Shown: one piece after another, positions 43,831 through 53,363 of the stretch
Layout of the letters: every line of letters starts with the position of its first letter
Position numbering within the stretch: the first letter of the stretch is position 1
Source: Novosphingobium mathurense
GTDB taxonomy: Bacteria; Pseudomonadota; Alphaproteobacteria; Sphingomonadales; Sphingomonadaceae
NCBI RefSeq assembly: GCF_900168325.1
Contig: NZ_FVZE01000013.1
Location: forward strand, 1 to 58,022
Direction: 5' to 3'
Length of the DNA stretch: 58,022 bases
Notes under the pieces: model-generated
Databases searched by the model: none
What the model saw: only the letters and a program-made list of their open reading frames with translations
What the model was told of the DNA's origin: nothing
Made by a program: the position numbers and the translations under genes

Positions 43831-44186
43831 CCGTGACCGTCATCACCCTGCTCAAGCGCCGCGAGGGCATGAGCCGTGAGGATTTTCGCGCCTATTACGA
43901 GAACAGCCATCGCCATATCGGCGAGAAGGTGCTGGCTGGATACGCGACCCGCTATGTCCGCCGCTTCCTTGCGCCCACGGACGGGGTGGACCAGACCTGC
44001 GATGCCGATGTGGTGATGGAGATCGATTTTCCCGACGAGGCCACGCGCGATGCCTGTTTTGCCGCGATGAGCGATCCGGAAACGATCGCGATGATCGTCG
44101 AGGACGAGGAAAGGCTCTTCGACCGCTCCCGCATCCGGACCTTCAGCGTGACGGAAGCGGCCTCGGACCTGCCTCCCGTCGGCTGA
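43827..44186 (+). CDS. EthD-domain protein, 119 aa
   Basis: A small dimeric alpha-beta barrel protein with the EthD signature: TVITLLKRREGMSREDFRAY, YYENSHRHIGEKV and SDPETIAMIVEDEERLFD. EthD-domain proteins accompany oxygenases and sometimes act in ring or ether chemistry, but no residue here fixes a reaction. It is translationally coupled to the TIM-barrel gene and ends the operon. Confidence 0.8.
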   Translation: MTVTVITLLKRREGMSREDFRAYYENSHRHIGEKVLAGYATRYVRRFLAPTDGVDQTCDADVVMEIDFPDEATRDACFAAMSDPETIAMIVEDEERLFDRSRIRTFSVTEAASDLPPVG

Positions 44187-44208
44187 AAGCCCGGATCGGT
44201 GATGCCGA

Positions 44209-44649
44209 TCAGTCTTCGGCGGTGTGCATCGTCGTATATTCGCGGCGGGTGAACAGCCATTTGCCATCGATCTTCGCGAGTTCGTCGACATACCGGCCCC
44301 GCACGCGAAGCGTCTTCTTCGTTGCCGGATCCTCGAAGATTTCCGAAGTATAGGAGATCGATTTCGCACGATCGCCCTCGACGTCGATCTCGCCGGGATG
44401 GGCGACGTAGATCATCGGCTTGGTGCAGTTGTCGAGGCCGTAGTGCTTCATGGACTCGACCCAGCCCGCAACGATCGCCTCCTTGCCGGTGAAGCCGCCA
44501 AGGTCGGGATACTCGGGCAGGGCCCAGTAAGCGTCGTCGGCCCAGGTCGCAGCCCAGGTCTCGGCGTCCTTGGTCATGACGCCGTGGGCATAAGTCTCGA
44601 TAGTCTCACGAATGAGGACGCGGTCTTCGAAATTGCCGGTAAAGGCCAT
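44209..44649 (-). CDS. SnoaL_4-type NTF2-fold protein, 146 aa
   Basis: MAFTGNFEDRVLIRETIETY and KDAETWAATWADDAYWALPE match the layout of the protein at 23367 (FEDRLAIRELLETYAD, DAEAWGATWAEDAQW). The C-terminus has IDGKWLFTRREYTTMH. The ATG at 44649 is preferred to the upstream GTG region because the family alignment begins there. It is the last gene of the Rieske-SDR-SnoaL operon (46696-44209). Confidence 0.8.
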   Translation of the reverse strand: MAFTGNFEDRVLIRETIETYAHGVMTKDAETWAATWADDAYWALPEYPDLGGFTGKEAIVAGWVESMKHYGLDNCTKPMIYVAHPGEIDVEGDRAKSISYTSEIFEDPATKKTLRVRGRYVDELAKIDGKWLFTRREYTTMHTAED

Positions 44650-44663
44650 TGCTTCGGTTCCCC

Positions 44664-45350
44664 TTACCAGGCGTGTTGTTCGCCGTTCCACTTGTAGAAG
44701 TCGCCCGACTTGTCGAGCGTCCAGCCTTCGGCGAGGGCGATAATCTGGCTCGCGCTTTCTTCAGGACTGATTTCGGCATTGGGGCCACCCATATCGGTCT
44801 GGACGTAGCCGGGGTGAAGCAGGCCGATGACGATGCCACGGTCCTTGAGGTCGATGGCTGCCGAGCGCATCATCCGGTTGAGGCCGGCCTTTGCTGCGAC
44901 ATAAGGATAATATCCGCCATATGGCCAAGTCGACGCGGCGAGCTGGCTCGAGAAGTTGATGACTTTCGAACCTTCGCTCATGCGCGGCAGGAAGGCGAGC
45001 ATCACCCGCATCGGTCCCTTGAGCATGATTTCGATAGTGTCGTCGAAGTCCTTCCAGTCCATGGCTTCGAGCTGCGGGGAGGGTTCGCCAAGGACACCGG
45101 CAACATTGTAGAGAATGTCGATCGGGGTATCCCCGGTGGAGGCAGCGCCGGCCGCGACCGAAGCGTCGTTGCCGACGTCCATTTCATGCACGGTGACCTG
45201 TCCGCCGGAGCTTTCGGCCAGAGCGTTCAGCTCGCTTGCCCCTGCCGGGTTGCGCACCAGCGCGAAGACGCGGTCGCCTTTCGCGTAATGCTGTTTGACG
45301 AGTTCGAGGGCGATGCCTCGACCCGCTCCGGTCATTGCCACATTTGCCAT
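44664..45350 (-). CDS. SDR-family oxidoreductase, 228 aa
   Basis: A compact short-chain dehydrogenase with coenzyme site MTGAGRGIALELV (6-18), YNVAGVLGE in the NNAG position, Ser in FSSQLAAS and Tyr/Lys in YYPYVAAKAG. Its ATG overlaps the stop of the Rieske gene (ATGA), which indicates translational coupling. This is a typical partnership: the oxygenase makes a hydroxyl or diol product and the SDR oxidises it. The SnoaL gene follows after 14 bases. Confidence 0.87.
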   Translation of the reverse strand: MANVAMTGAGRGIALELVKQHYAKGDRVFALVRNPAGASELNALAESSGGQVTVHEMDVGNDASVAAGAASTGDTPIDILYNVAGVLGEPSPQLEAMDWKDFDDTIEIMLKGPMRVMLAFLPRMSEGSKVINFSSQLAASTWPYGGYYPYVAAKAGLNRMMRSAAIDLKDRGIVIGLLHPGYVQTDMGGPNAEISPEESASQIIALAEGWTLDKSGDFYKWNGEQHAW

Positions 45351-46696
45351 CAGGGTTTCCTTCCTTCGAGCCAGTCATTGAGCACTTCATGAAAGAAGCG
45401 CACGCGCGTTTCCTGGGCCGGCAGGTACGCGTCGGTATAGCCGCGCGAATGCATGCCGGCCTGCATGCCTTCGGCAAGTTCCATGTCCTGAAAGACGATC
45501 TGTCCGGTTAATTCGGGGATGCCCTTGCCGTTGTCGAAATCGCGGTGTTCGCACTCGGCGACTTCGCGCAGCGGCTTGGGGCCGGCCATGACCGATTCCA
45601 CCATTTCCTGTCCTTCGACCGGGAAGGCCATGCACCACAGGTCGAAGTAGCACTTTTCCGGGTCTTCGGGGTGCGGTTCGCTGCGAAAGAAGACGAGGTT
45701 GTCGGGCAGGAAACTGATCGTCACATTAGGGAAGATCACCGTGTGAGGACTGTCGGTGATCTCCTCGTCGTCCATGTGCTCATAGTGCACATAGCCGCGC
45801 TCTTTCCATTCGCGCTGCTTGGCCGCCTTGAGATCGAGCCATCCCTGCATCGCCATTTCCTCATAAGAGGCGTAGCCTTCGGGATCGATGCCCCAGGCCT
45901 GCAGGATCATCTTGTAGGGGTGCGGCTGGTCTGCCGGCAGTCGGTCGGACAGGGACGGGCGCATCGGCTGCACCGTGCGGCCATGGCCGTTGGGCCACAT
46001 CTCATGCCTGGCGGTGTCGACGTCCTGATCGATCCATGGCGGCACCTGCGGATGCGCGGTACGGGTGTGATAGCTCTCGGAAAAATTGTCGGTGACGAAC
46101 TTCCAGTTCGCGTTGAGCGCGATGCGATACCAGGCAACGCGCACGGCGGTGTCCATCGGATAGTTCTTGTACACCTCGGGCATCGGCGCGAGGTATTCGT
46201 AGAGCGAGGGGCCTTCCTTGGCCATCGTGTACCACACGAAGCCGCCCCAGATCTCGCAGCGCAGTTCCTTGAGGCCGAGCTTCCCGCAAGGATTGCCCTG
46301 CGGGAAATCGATATCGCTGTCCTGGGCGTGGATCAGCTTGCCGTCGATGCCATAGCGCCAGCCGTGATAGGGGCAGGAAATCGCATCGACCGAGGACATG
46401 CCCTTGACCATGCGCATCCCGCGATGCGCGCAGGAATTGTAGAAGGCGCGAACCGAGCCGTCTTCCTGCCGGACGGCGATCACCGATTCCTTCATGAAGT
46501 CATGGACGACGAAATCGCCGGCCTCGGGAATGTCCGCGGTACGTCCGGCGATGTGCCAGATGCGCGTCCACATCATGCCCCATTCGCGCTGCATGAATTC
46601 GTGCGAATAGTAGCGATCGCCGGTGATGGGATCGCCGCGCAGGTTGGATGGATCGCGCCCGTCGAGCGGGGCTTCGAAGTCGGCCGGCTTGTTCAT
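45350..46696 (-). CDS. Rieske oxygenase alpha subunit, 448 aa
   Basis: Rieske ligands Cys89-x-His91 (CAHRG) and Cys108-x2-His111 (CPYHGW); iron site TDNFSESYHTRTAH with bridging Asp203, His210 and His215. It belongs to the same sequence group as the proteins at 50062 and 52017 (GDPITGDRYYSHEFMQREW, and the C-terminal GY-AYLP-QETRV-RFHE-LND pattern). The ATG at 46696 follows GGGAGAGG. It leads the operon with the SDR and SnoaL genes. A TetR gene lies 144 bases upstream in the same direction. Confidence 0.9.
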   Translation of the reverse strand: MNKPADFEAPLDGRDPSNLRGDPITGDRYYSHEFMQREWGMMWTRIWHIAGRTADIPEAGDFVVHDFMKESVIAVRQEDGSVRAFYNSCAHRGMRMVKGMSSVDAISCPYHGWRYGIDGKLIHAQDSDIDFPQGNPCGKLGLKELRCEIWGGFVWYTMAKEGPSLYEYLAPMPEVYKNYPMDTAVRVAWYRIALNANWKFVTDNFSESYHTRTAHPQVPPWIDQDVDTARHEMWPNGHGRTVQPMRPSLSDRLPADQPHPYKMILQAWGIDPEGYASYEEMAMQGWLDLKAAKQREWKERGYVHYEHMDDEEITDSPHTVIFPNVTISFLPDNLVFFRSEPHPEDPEKCYFDLWCMAFPVEGQEMVESVMAGPKPLREVAECEHRDFDNGKGIPELTGQIVFQDMELAEGMQAGMHSRGYTDAYLPAQETRVRFFHEVLNDWLEGRKP

Positions 46697-46840
46697 GGGA
46701 CCTCTCTCCCAATTCGATTCGTTATGCTTCGAAGTCTGGAAGAGGACTGAGCCTTGCGACACCTGTCATATGTGAGAGAAAGCGGGTCGAGGTGCCGGTT
46801 TTTTCAAGCGAGGCAGAAAATGGGCGCTTCGATCGATCTC

Positions 46841-47512
46841 CTAGCGCCTGTCGTAAAGCTCCTGAATGGTGTGCGAAGCAAAGCGGCGCAGCACTTCCAT
46901 GCGCCCGGTGCCGTCGTAGATCGGTTTGTGCAGGACCATGCCCATGTGCATCGCGCTGATGAAATCGTGCGACAGTTTCAGCATGTCCCAGTGATCCTTC
47001 CATTGCGGGAAGGCCTCGATCATCTCGCCGGTCCAGACTTCGTCGAGGCGGCGCGAGGCGGGATTGAAGATGGCCGCAAGTTCTGCGTCGGTGCGCGCGG
47101 CGACCGTGAGTTCCAGATAGGCCGCGTACTCCCGGCTTTGTGCCGAGCGCCAGTGCGCTTCGCAGGCCAGTTCGATGATCGCTTCGCCCTGGCGGTTGGC
47201 TAGGATGTCGAAATAGTCCGACAGGTAGGCGCGCATCCGTTCGAAGACGACGTGTTCGACGACTGCGCTCACCAGTTCCATGCGCGTCTGGAAATGGTGG
47301 TGCATGGCCCCGCGTGAAACGCCGCTGCGGGTGGCGACGGCGGCGGTGGTGAGGCCGGTATAGCCGTGCTCGAGGAGGCAATCGACGGCGGTCGAAACGA
47401 GGCGTTCCCGCATCTTGGCGCTCTTGCGCTGCTGCCATTTCGTCGGCGGCTCGGACACGTGATCCGGTCGCAGGGCGCTCAACATACGGTCCTGCAATGC
47501 TTCGATCGTCAT
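46841..47512 (-). CDS. TetR-family transcriptional regulator, 223 aa
   Basis: An N-terminal TetR helix-turn-helix (residues about 30-80; STAVDCLLEHGYTGLTTAAV, RSGVSRGAMHHHFQTR) is followed by an all-helical ligand and dimerisation domain. It lies between the Rieske operon (same strand, downstream) and the divergent TBDR at 47709, so it probably represses one or both, with a pathway metabolite as inducer. That is inference from position. The ATG at 47512 is one codon from a GTG at 47518. Confidence 0.85.
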   Translation of the reverse strand: MTIEALQDRMLSALRPDHVSEPPTKWQQRKSAKMRERLVSTAVDCLLEHGYTGLTTAAVATRSGVSRGAMHHHFQTRMELVSAVVEHVVFERMRAYLSDYFDILANRQGEAIIELACEAHWRSAQSREYAAYLELTVAARTDAELAAIFNPASRRLDEVWTGEMIEAFPQWKDHWDMLKLSHDFISAMHMGMVLHKPIYDGTGRMEVLRRFASHTIQELYDRR

Positions 47513-47612
47513 TCTCACCCCCGAATTTTGCGCCGGATTTTGCCCAGGCAGGGCCTGCTAGCAGCACCTAATCAAAGTCGCAGGTTAGCAGACGTCGCAA
47601 GGTATAGCATAA

Positions 47613-47638
47613 AAACCGGCAGGGGAGCCGGTTTATTT
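47613..47638 (+). promoter_or_regulatory. Hairpin with T-rich tail in the TetR/TBDR gap
   Basis: AAACCGGC and GCCGGTTT (47613-47620, 47627-47634) form a perfect 8-base stem with loop AGGGGA, followed by ATTTTC. It lies 75 bases before the TBDR start, within the possible leader, so it could act as an attenuator. It could equally be a protein-binding palindrome. Confidence 0.4.
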
Positions 47639-47708
47639 TCGGTCACCCCGAATTTCCGAATCCACGCATCACAAGTGTGGGCGGAAGAACGAGAGGGGAG
47701 TGAGAGGC

Positions 47709-49913
47709 ATGAAGAAGGCATTATCATATCTGTTGCTGGGAACCTGCTGCGCCGCCATCGTGCAGGCGCCGGCCCATGCACAACAGAGCGAAGATTCCAC
47801 CGGCGGTCTGAAAGAAATCGTCGTTACCGCGCAAAAGCAGGCGCAAAGCCAGCAGGACGTTCCGATTTCGGTGACTGCGGTCACGGGCGAGACCCTTGCC
47901 GCAGCGCAAGTCAACAACGTCTCCGACCTGGCCAATTCGATTCCGAACGTGCAGATCAACACGTTCTCCAACTCTCCGGATTCGGCTGTCTTTACCATTC
48001 GCGGTGTCGGTGTGAACGATGCCGATCCTTATGTCGGCACGACGGTTTCGGTGGTGGTCGATGGGGTCGTCGTCGGCGTCAACACCGCAGCGCTGCTTTC
48101 GCTGTTCGACATCGACCGGGTCGAAGTGCTGCGCGGACCGCAGGGCACGCTGTTCGGCGCCAATACGACAGGCGGCGTCATCAACGTCGTGACCAAGCAG
48201 CCGACGGGCGAACTGGGCGGCGAATTCGAAGCCGTGTACGGCAACTACAACCATCTTGAGCTCAATGCCGCGCTGAACTTCCCGATCACCGATAATCTTT
48301 CGGGCAAGATCAGCGTCCTGCACAATTCGATGGACGGCTACTTCCGCAACTACGCGGACAATCGCCGCATCGGCGAGCGCAACATCACCTCGCTGCGCGG
48401 CTACCTCAAGTATGCCGAGGGCAATTACGATGCGACCCTGATCGGCGAATACGTGCGCAGCCGCAATGGCTCGCAGACGGGCATCCTGCTCGCCGGCCCG
48501 GGTGAACTGTTCTATGTTCCCGGTGAGACCGAAAAGGCTTTCGATTTCAAGCGCGGCCTCAGCTACGATCAGCCTGACGCGAACGACCGTAATACCTATA
48601 CGGTCACGCTGACGCAGAACCTGTCGACCGGCATCGGCGACTGGACGTCGATCACCAGCTATCGCGATTACGACAACGATCTCTACTCGGATGACGATGC
48701 GACCACGTTGGTGCTGCTGCAGACGCATCGCCGGATCAAGCATCACCAGTTCAGCCAGGAGCTGCGCGACCTGGTCAATATCACCGACACCACGCGCCTC
48801 ATCGTGGGCGGCTATTACTTCCGCCAGCACTACACGCTGGACCAGCAGGGCAAGCTCGACGGCTTCCTGCCGGGCCTTGGCCAGCCGCAGACGCAGGAGC
48901 AGACCAACTGGTCGATCTCCGGCTTTGCCCAGCTTTACCAGGACATTACGCCCGACCTTCGTCTGCAGGCCGGCATTCGCTATAGCCACGAAAAGACCGA
49001 TGCGGTCTCCACGACGGCCAATACGATCAATCCGGACGGCGTCGCGACTTTCGACGATCCGCTGATCCCGGGCTCGCTGATCGTCGCGAGCGGCAAGAAG
49101 GCATGGAACAACGTCGGCTGGAAGGTCGGGCTCGACTACAAGGTCACGCCCGACGTCATGCTCTACAGCTACTATGCGCGCGGCTTCAAGTCGGGCGGCT
49201 TTACCGGACGCATCGTCGTGGCCGAGGACATCGGTCCGTTCGATCCGGAAAAGCTCGACACGATCGAGGCCGGTTTCAAGGCCGACCTGCTTGACCGTCA
49301 CCTGCGCGTGAACCTTGCCGCGTTCTACAACTTCTACAAGAACATGCAGGTGGTGCAGAACATCACCTACCCTTCGGGTGCGAACTCGGCCTCGATCGCC
49401 AACGCGGGCAAGGCCGAGACCAAGGGCTTCGAACTGGAAGTCACCGCGGCCCCGGTCAACGGCCTGACCCTGACCGGCGCACTGGCCTACCTCGATGCCA
49501 AGTACAAGGAATACGACACCCAGATACTGGACCCGGCGACGGGTGGTCTCGTTCCCGCTTCCTATGCGGGAAACAGCCTGATGAACTCGCCCAAATGGAA
49601 CGCGTCGTTCGGGGCCAACTGGCAGATGGCGCTTGGAAATGGTACACTGACCGCGAACGGCCAGTACACCTATTCCAGCTCCAAGTTCACCAGCTACACG
49701 AACCTGCCTGTGGAACGTGTCGGACCGGTCGAGTTGGTCAATGCCAGCCTGAACTGGGGGCCGGACGATGCCGGCTGGAAGATCGGCCTCTACGGTCGTA
49801 ACCTGTTCGACGAGAAATATTTCAACCAGAAGCTGAGTCTGGCCGGCATCGGTACGCTGGCCTCGCTCGGAACGCCGCGCGAATATGGCGCGACCTTCCG
49901 CTACAGCTTCTGA
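47709..49913 (+). CDS. TonB-dependent receptor, 734 aa
   Basis: An outer-membrane receptor with signal peptide MKKALSYLLLGTCCAAIVQA (cut after AHAQ), TonB-box region LKEIVVTAQKQ, plug motifs VLRGPQGTLFGANTTGGVIN and VVTKQPTG, and barrel ending in FRYSF. AGAGGGGAG precedes the ATG at 47709. It opens the plus-strand Rieske gene group and is divergent from the TetR gene. It probably imports the substrate of the following oxygenases; the gap to the next gene is 148 bases. Confidence 0.9.
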   Translation: MKKALSYLLLGTCCAAIVQAPAHAQQSEDSTGGLKEIVVTAQKQAQSQQDVPISVTAVTGETLAAAQVNNVSDLANSIPNVQINTFSNSPDSAVFTIRGVGVNDADPYVGTTVSVVVDGVVVGVNTAALLSLFDIDRVEVLRGPQGTLFGANTTGGVINVVTKQPTGELGGEFEAVYGNYNHLELNAALNFPITDNLSGKISVLHNSMDGYFRNYADNRRIGERNITSLRGYLKYAEGNYDATLIGEYVRSRNGSQTGILLAGPGELFYVPGETEKAFDFKRGLSYDQPDANDRNTYTVTLTQNLSTGIGDWTSITSYRDYDNDLYSDDDATTLVLLQTHRRIKHHQFSQELRDLVNITDTTRLIVGGYYFRQHYTLDQQGKLDGFLPGLGQPQTQEQTNWSISGFAQLYQDITPDLRLQAGIRYSHEKTDAVSTTANTINPDGVATFDDPLIPGSLIVASGKKAWNNVGWKVGLDYKVTPDVMLYSYYARGFKSGGFTGRIVVAEDIGPFDPEKLDTIEAGFKADLLDRHLRVNLAAFYNFYKNMQVVQNITYPSGANSASIANAGKAETKGFELEVTAAPVNGLTLTGALAYLDAKYKEYDTQILDPATGGLVPASYAGNSLMNSPKWNASFGANWQMALGNGTLTANGQYTYSSSKFTSYTNLPVERVGPVELVNASLNWGPDDAGWKIGLYGRNLFDEKYFNQKLSLAGIGTLASLGTPREYGATFRYSF

Positions 49914-50061
49914 AAATGGGAGAGGCAAGGTTGCTCGATAAGACGCAATCATCGGGCTTCGACCCCGTCGCGCAAATCCGCGACCTTGCCGCTTGCCGCA
50001 AACCCGATTTCGGCCCGCAATGCCGCTGGCCAGCCCCCGGGAATCGAGAAGGACCCAGATC

Positions 50062-51384
50062 ATGAACGTTCAGGCCAATATCTCACGCTATTCCAAGGAA
50101 TTCGATCAGCCGGTTCGGGGCGATACGATCACCGCCGACCGCTACATCTCCAAGGAGTGGATGGACAAGGAGATGAAGCACCTCTGGCCCAAGGTCTGGC
50201 ACCTGGGCGGTGTCCTTGCCGAACTGGAAGAGCCGGGCGACATCATCCGCCACAACTTCGCCAAGGAATCGGTGATCATGGTGAAGCAGGAGGACGGCTC
50301 GATCCGTGCTTTCTACAATTCCTGCCCGCACCGCGGCAACCGCCTCGTCCTTGGCGATGCCGCCAGCGTTCCGCGCATCGTATGCGGCTACCACAACTGG
50401 ACCTTCGATCTCGACGGGACCCTGGCCAAAGTGCAGGATCCGGACGACTTCGAGGGCGGCAGCCCCTGCGGCCAGGTGCACCTGTCCGAGCTTCGCTGCG
50501 AGACCTGGGGACCGTTCGTGTTCTGGTGCATGGACGATGACGTCCCGCCGCTGCTGGAATGGCTCTCGCCGTTCCCCGAGCGCCTGAAGGGTTACGGCCT
50601 CGACAACTGGGTGCGCGTGCTCAACCTGTCGGCAGACTGCGAGTTCAACTGGAAGATCATCCGCGACAACTTCAACGAATCCTACCACCTGCCGACGATC
50701 CACCCGGAACTGTCGACCTTCATCAACGACGGCCTTCCCGACACACTGTTCGAAATGTACCCGTCGGGCCACAACTCGATGTGGATGAAGGGCCATCAGG
50801 CGACCACGCGGCAGGACTTCCACACCACCGAGGTTCCCGCCCCGCTCGACGAGATCGCGGCCGCCTGGGGCATCGACCCGGCCGAGTACAACGGTCACAC
50901 CGGCGACCTGCGTCAGGCGATCATCGAGGCCAAGCGCAAGCTCGGGCCGGGCCGTGGCTACAAGAACTACGACGATATGACCGACCAGCAACTGGTGGAC
51001 TATTTCCACTGCACGCTGTTCCCGAACCTCACGATCACGATGAGCCCCGAGCAGTGCCAGATCCTGCGCACCGAACCGCATCCCACCGATCCGGAAAAGT
51101 GCGTGTTCCAGCACTGGTGCCTCTATCCGCCGGTCGAAGGCATGAAGGAAGTCGATACACCGATCGGCAGGTTGCCGTTTCGGCATGACGCCGAGGCCCG
51201 CCACTCGGTCTATGGCGATGGCGTGAGCCTTGGCTATGTCGCCGACCAGGATCTGTCGATCGGCACCAGCCAGCAGCAGGGCCTCAATTCGCGCGGCTTC
51301 AAAGGCTGCATTCTGCCGGGTCAGGAAAAGCGCGTGCAGCGGTTCCACGAACTGCTGAACGACATGGTCCAGAACAAGGACTGA
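50062..51384 (+). CDS. Rieske oxygenase alpha subunit, 440 aa
   Basis: Rieske ligands Cys88-x-His90 (CPHRG) and Cys108-x2-His111 (CGYHNW); iron site RDNFNESYHLPTIH with bridging Asp202, His209 and His214. It is a paralogue of the protein at 52017 (RGD-ITADRYISKEWMDKE, LEEPGD, VKQEDGSIRAFYN). GAGAAGGA precedes the ATG. The VOC gene follows after 4 bases, so both are in one operon with 52017, 53450 and 53866. Confidence 0.9.
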   Translation: MNVQANISRYSKEFDQPVRGDTITADRYISKEWMDKEMKHLWPKVWHLGGVLAELEEPGDIIRHNFAKESVIMVKQEDGSIRAFYNSCPHRGNRLVLGDAASVPRIVCGYHNWTFDLDGTLAKVQDPDDFEGGSPCGQVHLSELRCETWGPFVFWCMDDDVPPLLEWLSPFPERLKGYGLDNWVRVLNLSADCEFNWKIIRDNFNESYHLPTIHPELSTFINDGLPDTLFEMYPSGHNSMWMKGHQATTRQDFHTTEVPAPLDEIAAAWGIDPAEYNGHTGDLRQAIIEAKRKLGPGRGYKNYDDMTDQQLVDYFHCTLFPNLTITMSPEQCQILRTEPHPTDPEKCVFQHWCLYPPVEGMKEVDTPIGRLPFRHDAEARHSVYGDGVSLGYVADQDLSIGTSQQQGLNSRGFKGCILPGQEKRVQRFHELLNDMVQNKD

Positions 51385-51388
51385 TCCG

Positions 51389-51946
51389 ATGAAACTGCCC
51401 GCTCCCGGTGTCCCGGGGCGCCATGTGATGCAGGTGGCGCTGATGGTCGACGATATTGAGACCGCCTGCACGCGCTGGACCCAGACTACCGGGATCGGGC
51501 CGTTCCTCGTCGTCCCGCACATCGAGGTCTCCGAATACGCCTATCGCGGCAAGAAAGCCGCGGGCCTCGATTTCTCGGTCGCCATCGCCCAATCGGGCGG
51601 TGTGCAGATCGAGCTGGTGCAGCAGCATTGCGACAGCCCCTCCGCCTATCGCGACACCATCGCGAAAGGCGAGGGGGGCTTTCACCATCTCGCCATCTAT
51701 ACCGACGATTACGACGCGGTTTACGCCAGCTACATCGACCAGGGCTTCGTGACTGCGGTCGACGGCGAGTTCGGCGGCTTCCGTTTCAGCTACATCGATA
51801 CCAGCAAGTCGATTGGCTGCATGATCGAGCTGATCGAAGAGAACCCGATCCAGACCGATTTCTTCGAGCGCGTTGCCGCAGCCGCAGATGGCTGGGACGG
51901 CGTGAACGATCCTATCCGCCCCGGATTTCCTGCCGAGGCGCAATAA
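51389..51946 (+). CDS. VOC-family (glyoxalase-fold) protein, 185 aa
   Basis: A vicinal-oxygen-chelate protein with two beta-alpha-beta-beta-beta modules. Candidate metal ligands are Glu in VQIELVQQ, His in GFHHLAIY and Glu in MIELIEE. The first ligand position, normally His, appears to be Gln (VMQVALMV), which may reduce or change metal binding. VOC proteins include epimerases, lyases and extradiol dioxygenases; no extradiol pattern is seen. It lies between two Rieske genes and is translated right after the first one. Confidence 0.78.
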   Translation: MKLPAPGVPGRHVMQVALMVDDIETACTRWTQTTGIGPFLVVPHIEVSEYAYRGKKAAGLDFSVAIAQSGGVQIELVQQHCDSPSAYRDTIAKGEGGFHHLAIYTDDYDAVYASYIDQGFVTAVDGEFGGFRFSYIDTSKSIGCMIELIEENPIQTDFFERVAAAADGWDGVNDPIRPGFPAEAQ

Positions 51947-52016
51947 CCAGAACAAAACACAAGAAAACCCGACCCGGTGCGTAGCGGAGAAGACCGGGAC
52001 AGAAGGAAAGTCTGCC

Positions 52017-53363
52017 ATGACAAGATACCTCGAAGTCCCAGAAAAGGCCGCTACTTATCCCACGCACCCTTCCGCCCAGTTTCCCAGGGCGCGCGGGGAT
52101 GCGATTACCGGCGACCGCTATTACTCCCGGGAATTCGCAGACCGCGAATGGGAGCACATGTGGAAGCGGGTTTGGCACGTGGGCGGGCGCGAAAGCCAGC
52201 TCGAGGAGCCCGGCGATTTCATCACGCACAACTTCCGCCATGAATCGGTGATCATGATCCGGCAGGAAGACGGCTCGATCCGCGCCTTCTTCAACGTCTG
52301 CCAGCATCGCGGCAACCGACTGGTCAATGTCGAGGAAGGCGGCGTCGCCAAGCACCTGACCTGTCCGTACCACAACTGGAAATGGAACATTAACGGCGCG
52401 CTCGACGAAGTGCAGGACCCTGAGGACTTTCCCCAGGGCAACCCTTGCGAGAAGCTGCGGATGAAGGAAGTGCCCTGCGAAACCTGGGGCGGCTTCGTCT
52501 TCTACAGCTTCGATCCCAATGCGCTGCCGCTGCAGGAATACCTCGATCCGGTGCCGCAACTGCTTGCCAACCGCGATCTGGCGAACTGGAAGCGCGTCGT
52601 CTGGCTGACCCTGCGCGTGAACACAAACTGGAAGTTCGCCTCGGACAACTTCAACGAGTCCTATCACATCCCGGCCGTGCATCCTCAGTTCCAGCCGATG
52701 ATCGACGACCACTATTCGACGACGATCTTCGAGATGTACCCTCAGGGGCACAACCGCATGATCGAGAAACTGCAGCCCTCCAGCCGCTACGAGACTTCGG
52801 TCAACGTCATGCCGCTGTGGGCCGACGTGCTGAAGGAGTGGGATCTCGACCCGGCCGAATTCGAAGGCAAGGCGCAGGAAGCGCGCAAGGCCCTGCAGGA
52901 AGCGCGGCGCCGGCTCGGGCCTGCGCGGGGGCATCATCACTTCGCGAAGATGAGCGACGATGAACTGACCGACCAGTTCCATCACACCTGCTTCCCCAAC
53001 CTCACGCTGACCGGGACGCCCGAGGGCCTGCACATGTTCCGCACCGAACCCGATCCGGAAGACCCCAACTGGTCGACATTCGACTACTGGTACATGGTCC
53101 CCGAGATCGAGGGCGCCGACGAAGTCGCCACGCTCTATGGCATGCGTCCCTACGAGGAAGCCGAGCACGAGACCGCGCTGTTCGGTGAGAAGAAGGCCGC
53201 GATCGCGCAGGGCGATTTCCTGTCGCAGGACCTGTCGCTGGCCGTGACCCAGCAGAAGGGCCTGCAATCGATGGGCTTCGACCGGGCCTACCTGGCCGAA
53301 CAGGAAACCCGCATCAGTCGCTTCCACGAGGTCATCAACGATTACCTCGAAGGGCGCCGCTGA
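52017..53363 (+). CDS. Rieske oxygenase alpha subunit, 448 aa
   Basis: Rieske ligands Cys95-x-His97 (CQHRG) and Cys116-x2-His119 (CPYHNW); iron site SDNFNESYHIPAVH with bridging Asp210, His217 and His222. It is most like 50062 and 45350. Both tandem paralogues in this operon are intact, so they probably serve different steps or substrates rather than being redundant copies. SnoaL and SDR genes follow downstream. Confidence 0.9.
   Translation: MTRYLEVPEKAATYPTHPSAQFPRARGDAITGDRYYSREFADREWEHMWKRVWHVGGRESQLEEPGDFITHNFRHESVIMIRQEDGSIRAFFNVCQHRGNRLVNVEEGGVAKHLTCPYHNWKWNINGALDEVQDPEDFPQGNPCEKLRMKEVPCETWGGFVFYSFDPNALPLQEYLDPVPQLLANRDLANWKRVVWLTLRVNTNWKFASDNFNESYHIPAVHPQFQPMIDDHYSTTIFEMYPQGHNRMIEKLQPSSRYETSVNVMPLWADVLKEWDLDPAEFEGKAQEARKALQEARRRLGPARGHHHFAKMSDDELTDQFHHTCFPNLTLTGTPEGLHMFRTEPDPEDPNWSTFDYWYMVPEIEGADEVATLYGMRPYEEAEHETALFGEKKAAIAQGDFLSQDLSLAVTQQKGLQSMGFDRAYLAEQETRISRFHEVINDYLEGRR

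Noticed and set aside
44191..44209. GATCGG-TGATG-CCGATC hairpin at the end of the EthD gene as a terminator
   Set aside because: Only six paired bases and no T-run on either strand.
47724..50063. Very long open frame antisense to the TBDR at 47709
   Set aside because: It is a high-GC shadow frame, arginine- and valine-rich without domain motifs, and the receptor on the other strand is unmistakable.
50062..53363. The two tandem Rieske genes as a recent duplication
   Set aside because: They share layout and motifs, but the sequences differ along their whole length and in the Rieske motif (CGYHNW versus CPYHNW), so any duplication is old.
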